DNA of 34,626 nt from Thermodesulfovibrionia bacterium. Lineage in GTDB: Bacteria > Nitrospirota > Thermodesulfovibrionia > UBA6902. The position numbers were made by a program, and so were the translations under genes. The stretch lies in assembly GCA_947259645.1 (NCBI GenBank), contig CAMYND010000024.1:1-34626 (forward strand). The letters run 5' to 3'. The stretch's first letter is position 1, and each line of letters begins with the position of its first letter. The notes under the pieces are model-generated. The model was not told the origin of the DNA, searched no databases, and saw nothing but the letters and a program-made list of their open reading frames with translations. Below, one piece after another: positions 16,325-24,531 of this stretch.

Positions 16325-17420
16325 ACATTAGTTGAACAGCTTCCTGTGCAAGAATTTCAGCCTCATTAACTGGAATAACAATCACATCAACCGTGCTTTT
16401 ATCTGAACTTATGAGGCCCTCTTTTCCTCTTGTTTCTTCATTAGCGTGTCTATCAAGCACAATGCCGCACCACTCCATATCTTTAAGGATCATTCTCCTG
16501 ATCTGCGGAGCATTCTCGCCAACTCCACCTCCGAATAGAATTGCGTCAACACCTCCTAAAGCAGCAGCATATGCCCCTATATACTTCTTAACGCGATAAC
16601 AGTAAAGTTCAATGGCATAGCGTGCAGCCTGATCGTCTGTATCCAGGAGGGTTTTCATATCGCCGCTCAACCCTGATACGCCGAGAAGGCCTGAGGATTT
16701 ATTGAGCATATTGTCAATTTGATTGACTGAAAGACCTGCATTATTTTTCAAATACACAATAATGCCGGAGTCAATATCTCCGGAACGGGTTGACATGACA
16801 AGACCCTCGTTTGGTGAAAAGCCCATTGAGGTGTCAACCGCCTTCCCCTTTTTGACTGCTGTTATTGAACAGCCTGAACCAAGCTGGATAGATATCACAT
16901 TACCATCATTTCCCTTGACCGGCCTGATTATTTTCAGTCTCTCAAGCATGGCCCTGTGCGCTATCCCGTGAAAGCCATATCTTCTGATGCCATGCTTGCC
17001 GCACAGGTCGTGCGGCAGGGCATATTTCTTTGCTACATCAGGCATGTCCGTGTAGAAAGCAGTGTCAAACACCGCTATTTGAGGAGTATTGTGAGCAATG
17101 ACAGCCCGGCATGCTTTTATCCAGTTCAACGCTATCGGATTATGCAGCGGAGCAAGTATTGAAATTCGTTCAATTTCTTTTTCGACCTTTTCACTTATCA
17201 AGCATGATTTAGTTAACGTTGATCCACCGTGAACTATGCGGTAAACTGCTGCGCTAATCATGCGTAACCGTTCACGCAGGAAGCTTTTTAGCAGATTTTC
17301 TGGTGCATCCTCAACAGACTTTACGTGCCTTTCGTCAATTCTGGTTAATTTTTTTTCAGTTTTTTCAAACAATCCGAGGCGGACTGATGAACTACCGGTG
17401 TTAACGGTTAAGATAATCAT
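16323..17420 (-). CDS. ackA: Acetate kinase
   Basis: Converts acetyl phosphate and ADP to acetate and ATP in the cytoplasm. Seen: VNTGSSS with N7, RIVHGG with R61, FDTAF with D119, RRYGFHG with H151, LGSGCSI, and FSPNEGLVMSTRSGDID with R212, matching the catalytic Asn, Arg, Asp, His and Arg of the family. NEAE at the C-terminus supplies the Mg-binding Glu. At 365 aa it is shorter than the usual roughly 400 aa. The normally conserved His after FDTAF is Tyr (AFYTDMP), so a propionate/butyrate-type relative cannot be fully excluded. Its ATG overlaps the stop of the upstream P-type ATPase (ATGA), so pump and kinase are co-translated. The phosphoketolase that makes its substrate is convergent. Confidence 0.93.
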   Translation of the reverse strand: MIILTVNTGSSSVRLGLFEKTEKKLTRIDERHVKSVEDAPENLLKSFLRERLRMISAAVYRIVHGGSTLTKSCLISEKVEKEIERISILAPLHNPIALNWIKACRAVIAHNTPQIAVFDTAFYTDMPDVAKKYALPHDLCGKHGIRRYGFHGIAHRAMLERLKIIRPVKGNDGNVISIQLGSGCSITAVKKGKAVDTSMGFSPNEGLVMSTRSGDIDSGIIVYLKNNAGLSVNQIDNMLNKSSGLLGVSGLSGDMKTLLDTDDQAARYAIELYCYRVKKYIGAYAAALGGVDAILFGGGVGENAPQIRRMILKDMEWCGIVLDRHANEETRGKEGLISSDKSTVDVIVIPVNEAEILAQEAVQLM

Positions 17421-20155
17421 AGAGGTCTGATCAACTTTTCATCGACCTTCTTTTTGACCTTCTGCCTCTGTAACACATATTTCTCTATTTCAACAAGAAC
17501 AAATACGGAAAAAGAAACTGCTGCTATAGTAATCCAATCAGTTAATTTGATGCTTCTTGTTTCAAACAGGTTCTGCATAAAAGGAACATACGTAAACACA
17601 ACCTGGGCCAGCAGCACCGCTCCGATTGCTATGTAAATATATTTATTGCCTGAAAAGCCGCCCTTCCGCAGCACAGGAACTTTTAAAAACCTCGTGTTCA
17701 GGAGATAGAAGATTTCGAACACGACAAGGGTATTGACAGCGACGGTCCTTGCGTATTCGACAGATCCATTTTGAAATTTGTACAACAGGAAAAGCCCGAA
17801 TGTACCTACAACAATTATGGTTGTCACAAACAGGATACGCCATATCAGAAAGCCCGAGAGAATCGGTTCCTTAGGATTGCGGGGCATTCGCTTCATCACA
17901 TTAGCTTCAGACGGTTCAAAGGCAAGTGATAACGCGAGCGTCACAGCTGTAATCATGTTCACCCAGAGGATTTGTACCGGTGTGAGAGGCAGCATTCCAC
18001 CGGACAAAATCGCGGCAATAATAATACCCGCCTCACCTCCGTTTGTGGGCAAAATAAAGGTGATTGATTTCCTTATATTGTCATAGACTGTCCGTCCTTC
18101 CACTACCGCGTACGCGATGGACTCAAAATTATCATCCATTAAAACCATTTCAGAAGCCTCTTTCGCTACTTCCGTACCCTTGATCCCCATGGATACTCCA
18201 ACATCTGCACGCTTCAGAGCAGGAGCATCATTCACCCCGTCTCCTGTCATGGCACAAATCTCTCCGTTTGCCTGAAGGGCCTGAACAAGACGCAACTTGT
18301 GTTCGGGGCTTACCCTGGCAAACACATCCACCTTTTGAACAGTAAGACGAAGCTGCTCATCGTCCATTGTGTCCAGCTCTATTCCGGTCACTGCGGACAG
18401 GCCGTCACCGATGCCCATCTGTACGGCAATTGCCCTGGCAGTAACAACATGATCGCCTGTAATCATTTTCACCCTTATTCCCGCATTCCTGCACATTTCA
18501 ATAGCATCTATCGCTTCGGAACGGGGCGGATCGATAATTCCATAAAGACCGAGCAGAGTCAACCCTCCCTGCACATCAGAGAAGCTCAATGTACGCTGCC
18601 CGCTGTCCACTGTCTTATATGCAACAGCAAGCAGCCTCTGACCGCGGGAGGCTGTTTCTTCAATGCGTTTGTGCCAGTAATGTAAATCAAGCGGCCTGTC
18701 TTCACCAAAGCTGCGCTCTCTGTTGCACATTTCAAATATCCGTTCAGGCGCGCCTTTCACATAAATGAAACCGTGTCCTGCGTGGTCGTGATGAAGTGTC
18801 GCCATAAACCGGTGTTCTGATTCAAAAGGGACTGAATCCGTCCTCGGGAACTCCTCAGCTTCAAGAGAGAGGTCAAAGCCGCCTTTTCTTGCCAATGCTA
18901 TGAGCGCACCCTCCGTCGGGTCACCTTCCACAGTCCATTTCCCGTCTGTTTCGCGAAGCTGGGAATCATTGCAATGCTGTCCAGCCCTCAGTATTTCTTT
19001 TAATATCGGATAATCTGAAAAGACGACATCTTTTCCGTCAATTGAAAATCCGCCATGAGGATCATAACCCTCGCCGCTCACATTGAAGAGATAATTAGCG
19101 GTCACAATGGTCTTGGCAGTCATTTCATTCCGCGTAAGTGTCCCGGTCTTGTCAGAGCAGATCACGGTAACTGACCCCAGTGTCTCGACAGCCGGCAGAC
19201 GCCGGATAATTGCCTTTCTTTTCGTCATGCGCTGTACACCGATAGCTAGAGTAATTGTGATGATTGCCGGCAGCCCTTCAGGTATGGCCGCGACAGCGAG
19301 ACCCACAACAGCAAGAAACATTTCGCTGATTTCATATTTCCGTACAAATACACCGAACGCAAACGTCACTGCGGAAAATGCCATGATGGCAATTGTCAGG
19401 AAATGGCTGAACTCGGCTATCTGCCTCAGGAGTTTTGTTGTAAGAGGGCGGACCTTCTTGAGCATCATATTGATCCTGCCTATTTCCGTAACGTCTCCTG
19501 TGGCAATTACAACGCCTGTTCCCTGGCCATAGGTTACCAGGGTGCCCGAATATGCGATACATTTCCGGTCACCAACGGTCGCGGTTTCCTCCACAGGGGA
19601 GGTCGATTTTTCAACCGGCAATGATTCGCCTGTGAGAGCTGCTTCATCAATACGCAGCTCCTTGATTTTGAAAAGTCGTATATCACTCGGCACCTTGTCA
19701 CCGGTCTGCAAATATACAATATCGCCCGGCACGAGTTCCTCGGCAGGAAGATTAAGCCTTTTGCCGTCTCTCAGAACTGTTGCGTGTGAAGACAACATCG
19801 TCCGTATCGCCTCAAGTGCTTTCTCCGCTTTACCCTCCTGAATGAACCCGATGACCGCGTTTATCAATACAACGCCGATAATTACCCCTGAATCTATCCA
19901 GTGGCCAATCAGGGCCGTAATGATACCCGCGGCAAGCAGGACATAAATCAGGACATTGTGAAATTGGAGCATAAACCGTGTAAAGGAAGACCGTTTTTTG
20001 GGGGGGCTTAGCTTATTCAGGCCGTATTGAGAGAAACGCTTTTCAACCTCCTCCCCTGACAGACCCTGCGGACCGCCAGGAAGCTGCTGAAATACACTGT
20101 CTATCTCCAGCGCATGCCAATGGGCTGCATTTGTAAAAGTACTATTCTTATCCAT
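17417..20155 (-). CDS. P2-type cation-transporting ATPase (CtpF / Ca2+-pump-like)
   Basis: Inner-membrane pump, 912 aa from the chosen ATG. Domain order is complete: N-terminal cation ATPase domain, actuator motif TGES (175-178), TM4 motif PEGLP (292-296), phosphorylation site DKTGTLT (D335), nucleotide domain with KGAPE, MITGDH and TGDGVNDAP hinge, then six C-terminal helices. In TM5 the acidic ligand is kept (NGGE, E708). In TM6 the WVN Asn is present (N733) but the Asp four residues later in SERCA is Ala (A737). That pattern is shared with mycobacterial CtpF-type ATPases, so ion choice (Ca2+, Na+ or another cation) is open. An in-frame GTG at 20170 is an alternative start. First gene of an operon with ackA. 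Confidence 0.93.
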   Translation of the reverse strand: MDKNSTFTNAAHWHALEIDSVFQQLPGGPQGLSGEEVEKRFSQYGLNKLSPPKKRSSFTRFMLQFHNVLIYVLLAAGIITALIGHWIDSGVIIGVVLINAVIGFIQEGKAEKALEAIRTMLSSHATVLRDGKRLNLPAEELVPGDIVYLQTGDKVPSDIRLFKIKELRIDEAALTGESLPVEKSTSPVEETATVGDRKCIAYSGTLVTYGQGTGVVIATGDVTEIGRINMMLKKVRPLTTKLLRQIAEFSHFLTIAIMAFSAVTFAFGVFVRKYEISEMFLAVVGLAVAAIPEGLPAIITITLAIGVQRMTKRKAIIRRLPAVETLGSVTVICSDKTGTLTRNEMTAKTIVTANYLFNVSGEGYDPHGGFSIDGKDVVFSDYPILKEILRAGQHCNDSQLRETDGKWTVEGDPTEGALIALARKGGFDLSLEAEEFPRTDSVPFESEHRFMATLHHDHAGHGFIYVKGAPERIFEMCNRERSFGEDRPLDLHYWHKRIEETASRGQRLLAVAYKTVDSGQRTLSFSDVQGGLTLLGLYGIIDPPRSEAIDAIEMCRNAGIRVKMITGDHVVTARAIAVQMGIGDGLSAVTGIELDTMDDEQLRLTVQKVDVFARVSPEHKLRLVQALQANGEICAMTGDGVNDAPALKRADVGVSMGIKGTEVAKEASEMVLMDDNFESIAYAVVEGRTVYDNIRKSITFILPTNGGEAGIIIAAILSGGMLPLTPVQILWVNMITAVTLALSLAFEPSEANVMKRMPRNPKEPILSGFLIWRILFVTTIIVVGTFGLFLLYKFQNGSVEYARTVAVNTLVVFEIFYLLNTRFLKVPVLRKGGFSGNKYIYIAIGAVLLAQVVFTYVPFMQNLFETRSIKLTDWITIAAVSFSVFVLVEIEKYVLQRQKVKKKVDEKLIRPL

Positions 20156-20193
20156 AATGGGACACTTCACATGATATTATCTGCATCGGAAAA

Positions 20194-20222
20194 ATCATAT
20201 CATACTTATATATGATGTACAA
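20194..20222 (-). promoter_or_regulatory. Sigma-70-like promoter for the ATPase-ackA operon
   Basis: On the minus strand TTGTAC (20222-20217), a 17-bp spacer and TATGAT (20199-20194), about 40 bp before the ATG. It lies back to back with the pyruvate kinase promoter. Confidence 0.55.
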
Positions 20223-20253
20223 CTGGCATATTCACTGAAACCCCTATTTTTTA

Positions 20254-20262
20254 TGATATAAT
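20254..20262 (+). promoter_or_regulatory. Extended -10 promoter for pyruvate kinase
   Basis: TGA-TATAAT is a perfect -10 with the TG extension. No -35 stands at 17 bp (TTCACT lies at 20 bp). Transcription would begin near 20269, so the AGGAG at 20272-20276 would lie at the very 5' end of the message, too far from the ATG at 20311 to serve it. Confidence 0.5.
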
Positions 20263-20310
20263 TTGATAATCAGGAGAAAGAAGAGTACGTTTTTTCCGGA
20301 TATATGTTCT

Positions 20311-21750
20311 ATGAATAAAACAAAAATTATATGCACAATAGGTCCTGCCACAGCCTCTAAGAAAACTCTTGCTCAGCTCATAAAATCAGGCATGGATGTT
20401 GCGCGCCTTAACTTCTCCCACGGGACCTATGATGAGCACAGTAAATACATCCGGTCCATCAGAACATTAAGTCAGGAGCTTCACAAACCCATAATGATAC
20501 TTCAGGACCTGCAGGGGATAAAGATCAGAATCGGAACAGTCGCAAATGAAGCTATAAAAATACGGAAAGGCCAGAAGATCGCGCTGAAACCAGGGAGTGA
20601 TACTTCTACTGAGGATACGCTCTATATTTCATATGATGCCCTCCTGAGTGATCTCAAGAAGGGGCAAAAAGTCCTTCTTGATGATGGACTGATACAACTC
20701 GTGGTTAGAGAGAAAAAGGAAGGTTCAGTGATTGCAACTGTAAAAGAGGGAGGAACTCTCACCTCAAACAAGGGGATTAATATTCCTGATACAGCAATTT
20801 CTCTTACAACATTTACAGAGAAAGACAGGGATGACCTTGAGTTCGGCATAAGAAACGAAGTTGATGCTATCGCCCTTTCTTTTGTACTGAATCATAGCGA
20901 CATAATAACTGTTAAAGAATGGATGCATAATAAAAACGTGAACATCCCTGTTATAGCAAAGATAGAAAAACCTGAAGCTCTTCTCAATATTGATTCGATA
21001 CTCGAAGCTTCAGACGGCATAATGGTAGCACGCGGTGATCTCGGAGTTGAGGTTCCACAGGAAGAAATCCCCGTTATTCAAAAAAACCTGATCAAAAAAG
21101 CAAATGAACGGAGAAAGCCCGTTATCACGGCAACACAGATGCTCGAATCCATGAGGGAACACGCGAGACCAACACGGGCGGAGGTAACTGATGTAGCGAA
21201 TGCCGTAATTGACGGATCAGATGCTCTTATGCTTTCGGCTGAAACAGCTACCGGCAAGTACCCGGTGGGCGCGGTAAGAATAATGAGAAAGATAATAAAG
21301 ACAACGGGAAATAAAGTCATAACCGGAATTGTTTCTCCCAAACTCTTTCATAACACTACGGAAGACAGATTAAGCAACGCGGTTGCGGACGCCGCGGTCA
21401 GAGCTGCAGATGATATCGGCGCAAAGTGCATAGCCGCTTTTACCCGTTCTGGCTTTACCGCACTGCTATTGTCAAAGTTCAGACCCACCGCCCCAATAAT
21501 TGCGTTTACTCCTGACGAAGCAGTAATGAGGAAAATGTCGCTCTACTGGGGCGTGCAGCCTCTTTTCATGAGACTGCTCAAAAATACAGATGAAATGATT
21601 CGGGAAGTAGAAAAAACACTTATTAATCTGAAAGTGACAAAAGCTGGTGACCATATAGTAATTACCGCAAGCTCACCGATTGAGACGTACGGAAAAACTA
21701 ACTTCCTGAAACTTCACCGGATTGGTCATGGAATGAACAGGTCATCATGA
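20311..21750 (+). CDS. pyk: Pyruvate kinase
   Basis: Glycolytic enzyme of 479 aa transferring phosphate from phosphoenolpyruvate to ADP. Seen: the N-terminal KIICTIGPAT strand, R32/N34/S36/H37 in ARLNFSHGTY, active-site KIEKPEAL with K217 and E219, metal ligand D243 in MVARGDLGVE, and the TATQMLESM and GSDALMLSAETATGKYP signatures. The C-terminal allosteric domain ends at LKLHRIG. Length matches bacterial type enzymes, and no extra PEP-utiliser domain is attached. The ATG at 20311 is chosen because the family begins two or three residues before KI-CTIGP; an in-frame TTG at 20263 would add an unrelated leader. The gene is divergent from the ATPase-ackA operon and followed 74 bp later by a tandem stress protein. 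Confidence 0.97.
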   Translation: MNKTKIICTIGPATASKKTLAQLIKSGMDVARLNFSHGTYDEHSKYIRSIRTLSQELHKPIMILQDLQGIKIRIGTVANEAIKIRKGQKIALKPGSDTSTEDTLYISYDALLSDLKKGQKVLLDDGLIQLVVREKKEGSVIATVKEGGTLTSNKGINIPDTAISLTTFTEKDRDDLEFGIRNEVDAIALSFVLNHSDIITVKEWMHNKNVNIPVIAKIEKPEALLNIDSILEASDGIMVARGDLGVEVPQEEIPVIQKNLIKKANERRKPVITATQMLESMREHARPTRAEVTDVANAVIDGSDALMLSAETATGKYPVGAVRIMRKIIKTTGNKVITGIVSPKLFHNTTEDRLSNAVADAAVRAADDIGAKCIAAFTRSGFTALLLSKFRPTAPIIAFTPDEAVMRKMSLYWGVQPLFMRLLKNTDEMIREVEKTLINLKVTKAGDHIVITASSPIETYGKTNFLKLHRIGHGMNRSS

Positions 21751-21824
21751 ATTTCAAATTCATATTATGATATATCAAGAATTTCATGTAACATGTATAT
21801 GTACGCTGTCAAGAGGAGGGAATT

Positions 21825-22754
21825 ATGGAACGCTTCAAAAACATTCTGCTTGTTGTGAACAGCCAGGCAAAAAATCCGGCTGCGCTGTCCTGCGCTTTTT
21901 CATTGGCAAAAAATAACAGTGCAAAACTTAAAATCATTGATGTTGTGAACGAGATACCTAGCTATCGGCCGATGGTTCCTGAATCGATTAAAAACATAAA
22001 TATTTACGACCTGCTCGCTGAGGAGAAAAGAGAGTATCTGGATCGGTTATTAAGGCCTTTTGAGAAAGAAGGAGTTGAAAGATCCGTCAAAATTCTTACG
22101 GGGACACCTTTTCTCGAGATTATTCGTGAGGTAATACGGGAAAGTCATGACCTTGTCATCGTTACCCCTGAGGGTAAAAGTGAATTCAAGGACATGCTTT
22201 TCGGGACCACCACTATGCACTTAATGCGTAAGTGCCCCTGTCCAGTCTGGGCTATTAAGCCATCATCGGATGTTCCGTTCCCCAGAATTCTTGCGGCAGT
22301 TGATCCCGATCCTGAAGACAAAGAAGAAATATCTCTCAACAAAATGATCCTTGAAATGTCTTCCTCTCTTGCCAGGATGCAGGAGAGCGAGCTGCATATC
22401 GTTCATGTATGGGATTTTCTTGTAAGAAGTGTAATGATCCCGAAAAATACAACGGATGAGATGGCTGATGAAATGAGAACTATTCACAAATCATGGTTCG
22501 ATGATTTAGTGGAGAAACATGCGCCTGATCTTCCGGAAGATCAGATTCATCTGGTTAAGGGTGAAGCTGGAATCCAGATTTCCAGACTGGCAAAAGAAAA
22601 AGACATTGATCTCATTGTTATGGGAACATTAAGCAGGGCAGGAATCCCCGGGCTTTTCATAGGCAATACAGCTGAGAAAATCCTTTACCGGGTTGATTGC
22701 TCCGTCCTTGCGGTCAAGCCGGAAGGTTTTGTTTCACCGGTTCTTGCAGATTAG
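21825..22754 (+). CDS. Tandem universal stress protein (UspE-like, two domains)
   Basis: 309-aa cytoplasmic protein with two Usp domains, residues about 4-148 and 152-300. Domain 2 ends with the UspE-type pattern GTLSRAGIPGLFIGNTAEKIL split over the last helix and strand, followed by CSVLAVKP. In domain 1 the equivalent glycine loop is degenerate (EGKSEFKDMLFGTT), so its nucleotide binding is uncertain. AGAGGAGGGA lies 5 nt before the ATG. It follows pyruvate kinase on the same strand and may be co-expressed with it. UspE-type proteins act in stress survival, and some bind lipid-like ligands rather than ATP; which applies here is unknown. Confidence 0.92.
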   Translation: MERFKNILLVVNSQAKNPAALSCAFSLAKNNSAKLKIIDVVNEIPSYRPMVPESIKNINIYDLLAEEKREYLDRLLRPFEKEGVERSVKILTGTPFLEIIREVIRESHDLVIVTPEGKSEFKDMLFGTTTMHLMRKCPCPVWAIKPSSDVPFPRILAAVDPDPEDKEEISLNKMILEMSSSLARMQESELHIVHVWDFLVRSVMIPKNTTDEMADEMRTIHKSWFDDLVEKHAPDLPEDQIHLVKGEAGIQISRLAKEKDIDLIVMGTLSRAGIPGLFIGNTAEKILYRVDCSVLAVKPEGFVSPVLAD

Positions 22755-22822
22755 GTTAAGGAGCATAGTTGATATTGGACAGAAACGCCATTCATTGATA
22801 TCCCCGGGAGGGCGGGACCTTT

Positions 22823-23269
22823 TTAGCTCTCACCGCTTGGCTTTCTTCCCACCTTTCCGTGTGCCTTTCTGATCAGATAATATCCAATGGCGAGAGCGAG
22901 CACTAGGGAAGCTATACCGATGAGCAGGAGTGGTGAAAGCTTTGTCATTTCCAGCGTAATAACTTTACGGGCCACGGCTATCAGGGCGATTGTAAATATG
23001 ACCTCTACATGTATCTGCTCTTCAGTAATATATGCCCGCAGGGATTCAAGCAGTTCCAGTCCGATAAGGATCATGAGAAAAAAGCCGAATACGGTGAATA
23101 GCTGGTCTATGTTAAGGAGAAGAAAGGGCGGGTTAATCAATTCCTCTATAATTTTCCACCCCAGCCGAATCGTTGACAGGGCAACAACAAAGACCATCAT
23201 GATGACAAGGACATACATTATGCCCCGTTCAAAAGTCCTGAGTTTATCAAGTAGTTGAAACTTAATCAC
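22823..23269 (-). CDS. psiE: PsiE-family membrane protein
   Basis: 148-aa protein with four predicted membrane helices (about 14-36, 48-72, 84-104 and 110-133) and a short basic tail. The pattern of TITEEQ-like loop (AYITEEQIHVEVIF) followed by ALIAVARKVI matches the phosphate-starvation-inducible PsiE family. The biochemical role of this family is unknown. The start is GTG at 23269 with GAGGA upstream. It lies 174 bp after the DHH phosphoesterase gene on the same strand and could be the last gene of that operon, or separate. It converges on the stress protein gene with a 68-bp gap in which no clear terminator was found. Confidence 0.85.
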   Translation of the reverse strand: MIKFQLLDKLRTFERGIMYVLVIMMVFVVALSTIRLGWKIIEELINPPFLLLNIDQLFTVFGFFLMILIGLELLESLRAYITEEQIHVEVIFTIALIAVARKVITLEMTKLSPLLLIGIASLVLALAIGYYLIRKAHGKVGRKPSGES

Positions 23270-23443
23270 GATGTACTATCCTCTTAGATTATTAGTAACC
23301 GGCCATATTAATTAAAATGGAACCAGCTGTTCATTGTCAAGCGGTGGCCACTGTTTTTATTACATTCCCGGTTTATTGAAGAGAACTGCATGTTTATTCT
23401 TGCAGAGGCGCCTCATCGCCTGTACACTAGTTCTTTTCCTGCT

Positions 23444-24511
23444 TTAATTTTCTGTTCCCATTGGAGAATCTACCTTAAATGTATAATGAAATCTACTGCC
23501 TTTTTTGAGGTTCAGCTGTTTTACTATATTAGCCTGGAGACGCTTCTCTTCCCTGTTCCATACGGTGTCATCCTTACTTTTGATTCTCATGCTTCCGCCT
23601 GCTATCTGGTCGTGACCTCCGGCATCGTCGGGGTCCTTGAAGCAGCTCCGTAATATCCCTGCTGCTGGTTTATCTTTCACCTTTGTCCTGAGCGAAGCAT
23701 GAAGTTTTCCTTTAAAGCGGCCGGTAATAAAGGTCCACTCTGCCCGCCTGTAGCATAACAGAAAATCCGCAACCTCAGACACGGCATCCGGATTGCTTAC
23801 CCATCCGAGATGGCATATCATCAGACCCTGACGCATTTTTGTACGGCTTATAGCGTGACTTAATGTTTCAAAATAATCCTTGCCGTGAACAGGCACCTGA
23901 ATTCGTGCAAGCACGTGCATGTCCGCAAACGGAAGAATACCAAGGTAGGCCTCTAATATGTCACGCCTTCTAGCCCGGTAGAGATTAAGTGTATCAGTAG
24001 TAATCCCATAAGCCAGGGCTGTGGCCAGCCTTTTGGGAATATCACTCTTTAGTGACAAAAGGGCTTTAGCCAGGATTACACTGGTTGCTCCGCAACTGGT
24101 ATCTATAAGGGTGCATTCACTCTGAGGGCGGTTAACCGGGGGATGCTGATCTATGATCAGGGTGGCTTTCCTGCTATTCGGGAATGGGTTATTCTCGAAT
24201 TCCGGCTGTGTGTCTATTAATGCTATGTGGGCATGGTTATCAATATCCCGGGGCCTTAATTTATGAACAGGAAGCCTGAGCAAACTGACCATATTCCGGT
24301 TCTCTATCCGCCCGATAATACCTCGGTACACAATTCGTGACATAATGCCGAAACTGTGTTCAGCGAGATACTTTAATGCATAAGCCCCGGCAAGGGCATC
24401 GGGATCAGGATAGTCATGAGTCAGAATTAAAAGAGGAGATATTGTTTTTTTTCTTTCCGCAAGGAAAGAAAGGAGCTTTTGTTCACTGTGCAAATTATCT
24501 CTCTTGTTCAA
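23444..24511 (-). CDS. DHH-DHHA1 family phosphoesterase (NrnA-like)
   Basis: 355-aa soluble protein. DHH domain: motif I HDYPDPDA (H32, D36, D38), motif II LIDTQ (D100), the DHH signature itself reading DQHPP (121-125), then YGITTDT with D173. The DHHA1 domain carries FKDPDDAGGHDQIAGG (GGH 298-300), the substrate-binding glycine motif. Relatives degrade nanoRNA, pAp or cyclic di-AMP with Mn2+. Substitution of the first His of DHH by Gln removes a usual metal ligand, so activity or metal use may be altered. The start is a TTG (24511, or in-frame TTG at 24493 with GAGAG nearby). It follows rimK by 20 nt, so co-transcription is likely. Confidence 0.88.
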   Translation of the reverse strand: MNKRDNLHSEQKLLSFLAERKKTISPLLILTHDYPDPDALAGAYALKYLAEHSFGIMSRIVYRGIIGRIENRNMVSLLRLPVHKLRPRDIDNHAHIALIDTQPEFENNPFPNSRKATLIIDQHPPVNRPQSECTLIDTSCGATSVILAKALLSLKSDIPKRLATALAYGITTDTLNLYRARRRDILEAYLGILPFADMHVLARIQVPVHGKDYFETLSHAISRTKMRQGLMICHLGWVSNPDAVSEVADFLLCYRRAEWTFITGRFKGKLHASLRTKVKDKPAAGILRSCFKDPDDAGGHDQIAGGSMRIKSKDDTVWNREEKRLQANIVKQLNLKKGSRFHYTFKVDSPMGTEN

Positions 24512-24531
24512 TATATTTTTTCAGGCCCGAG

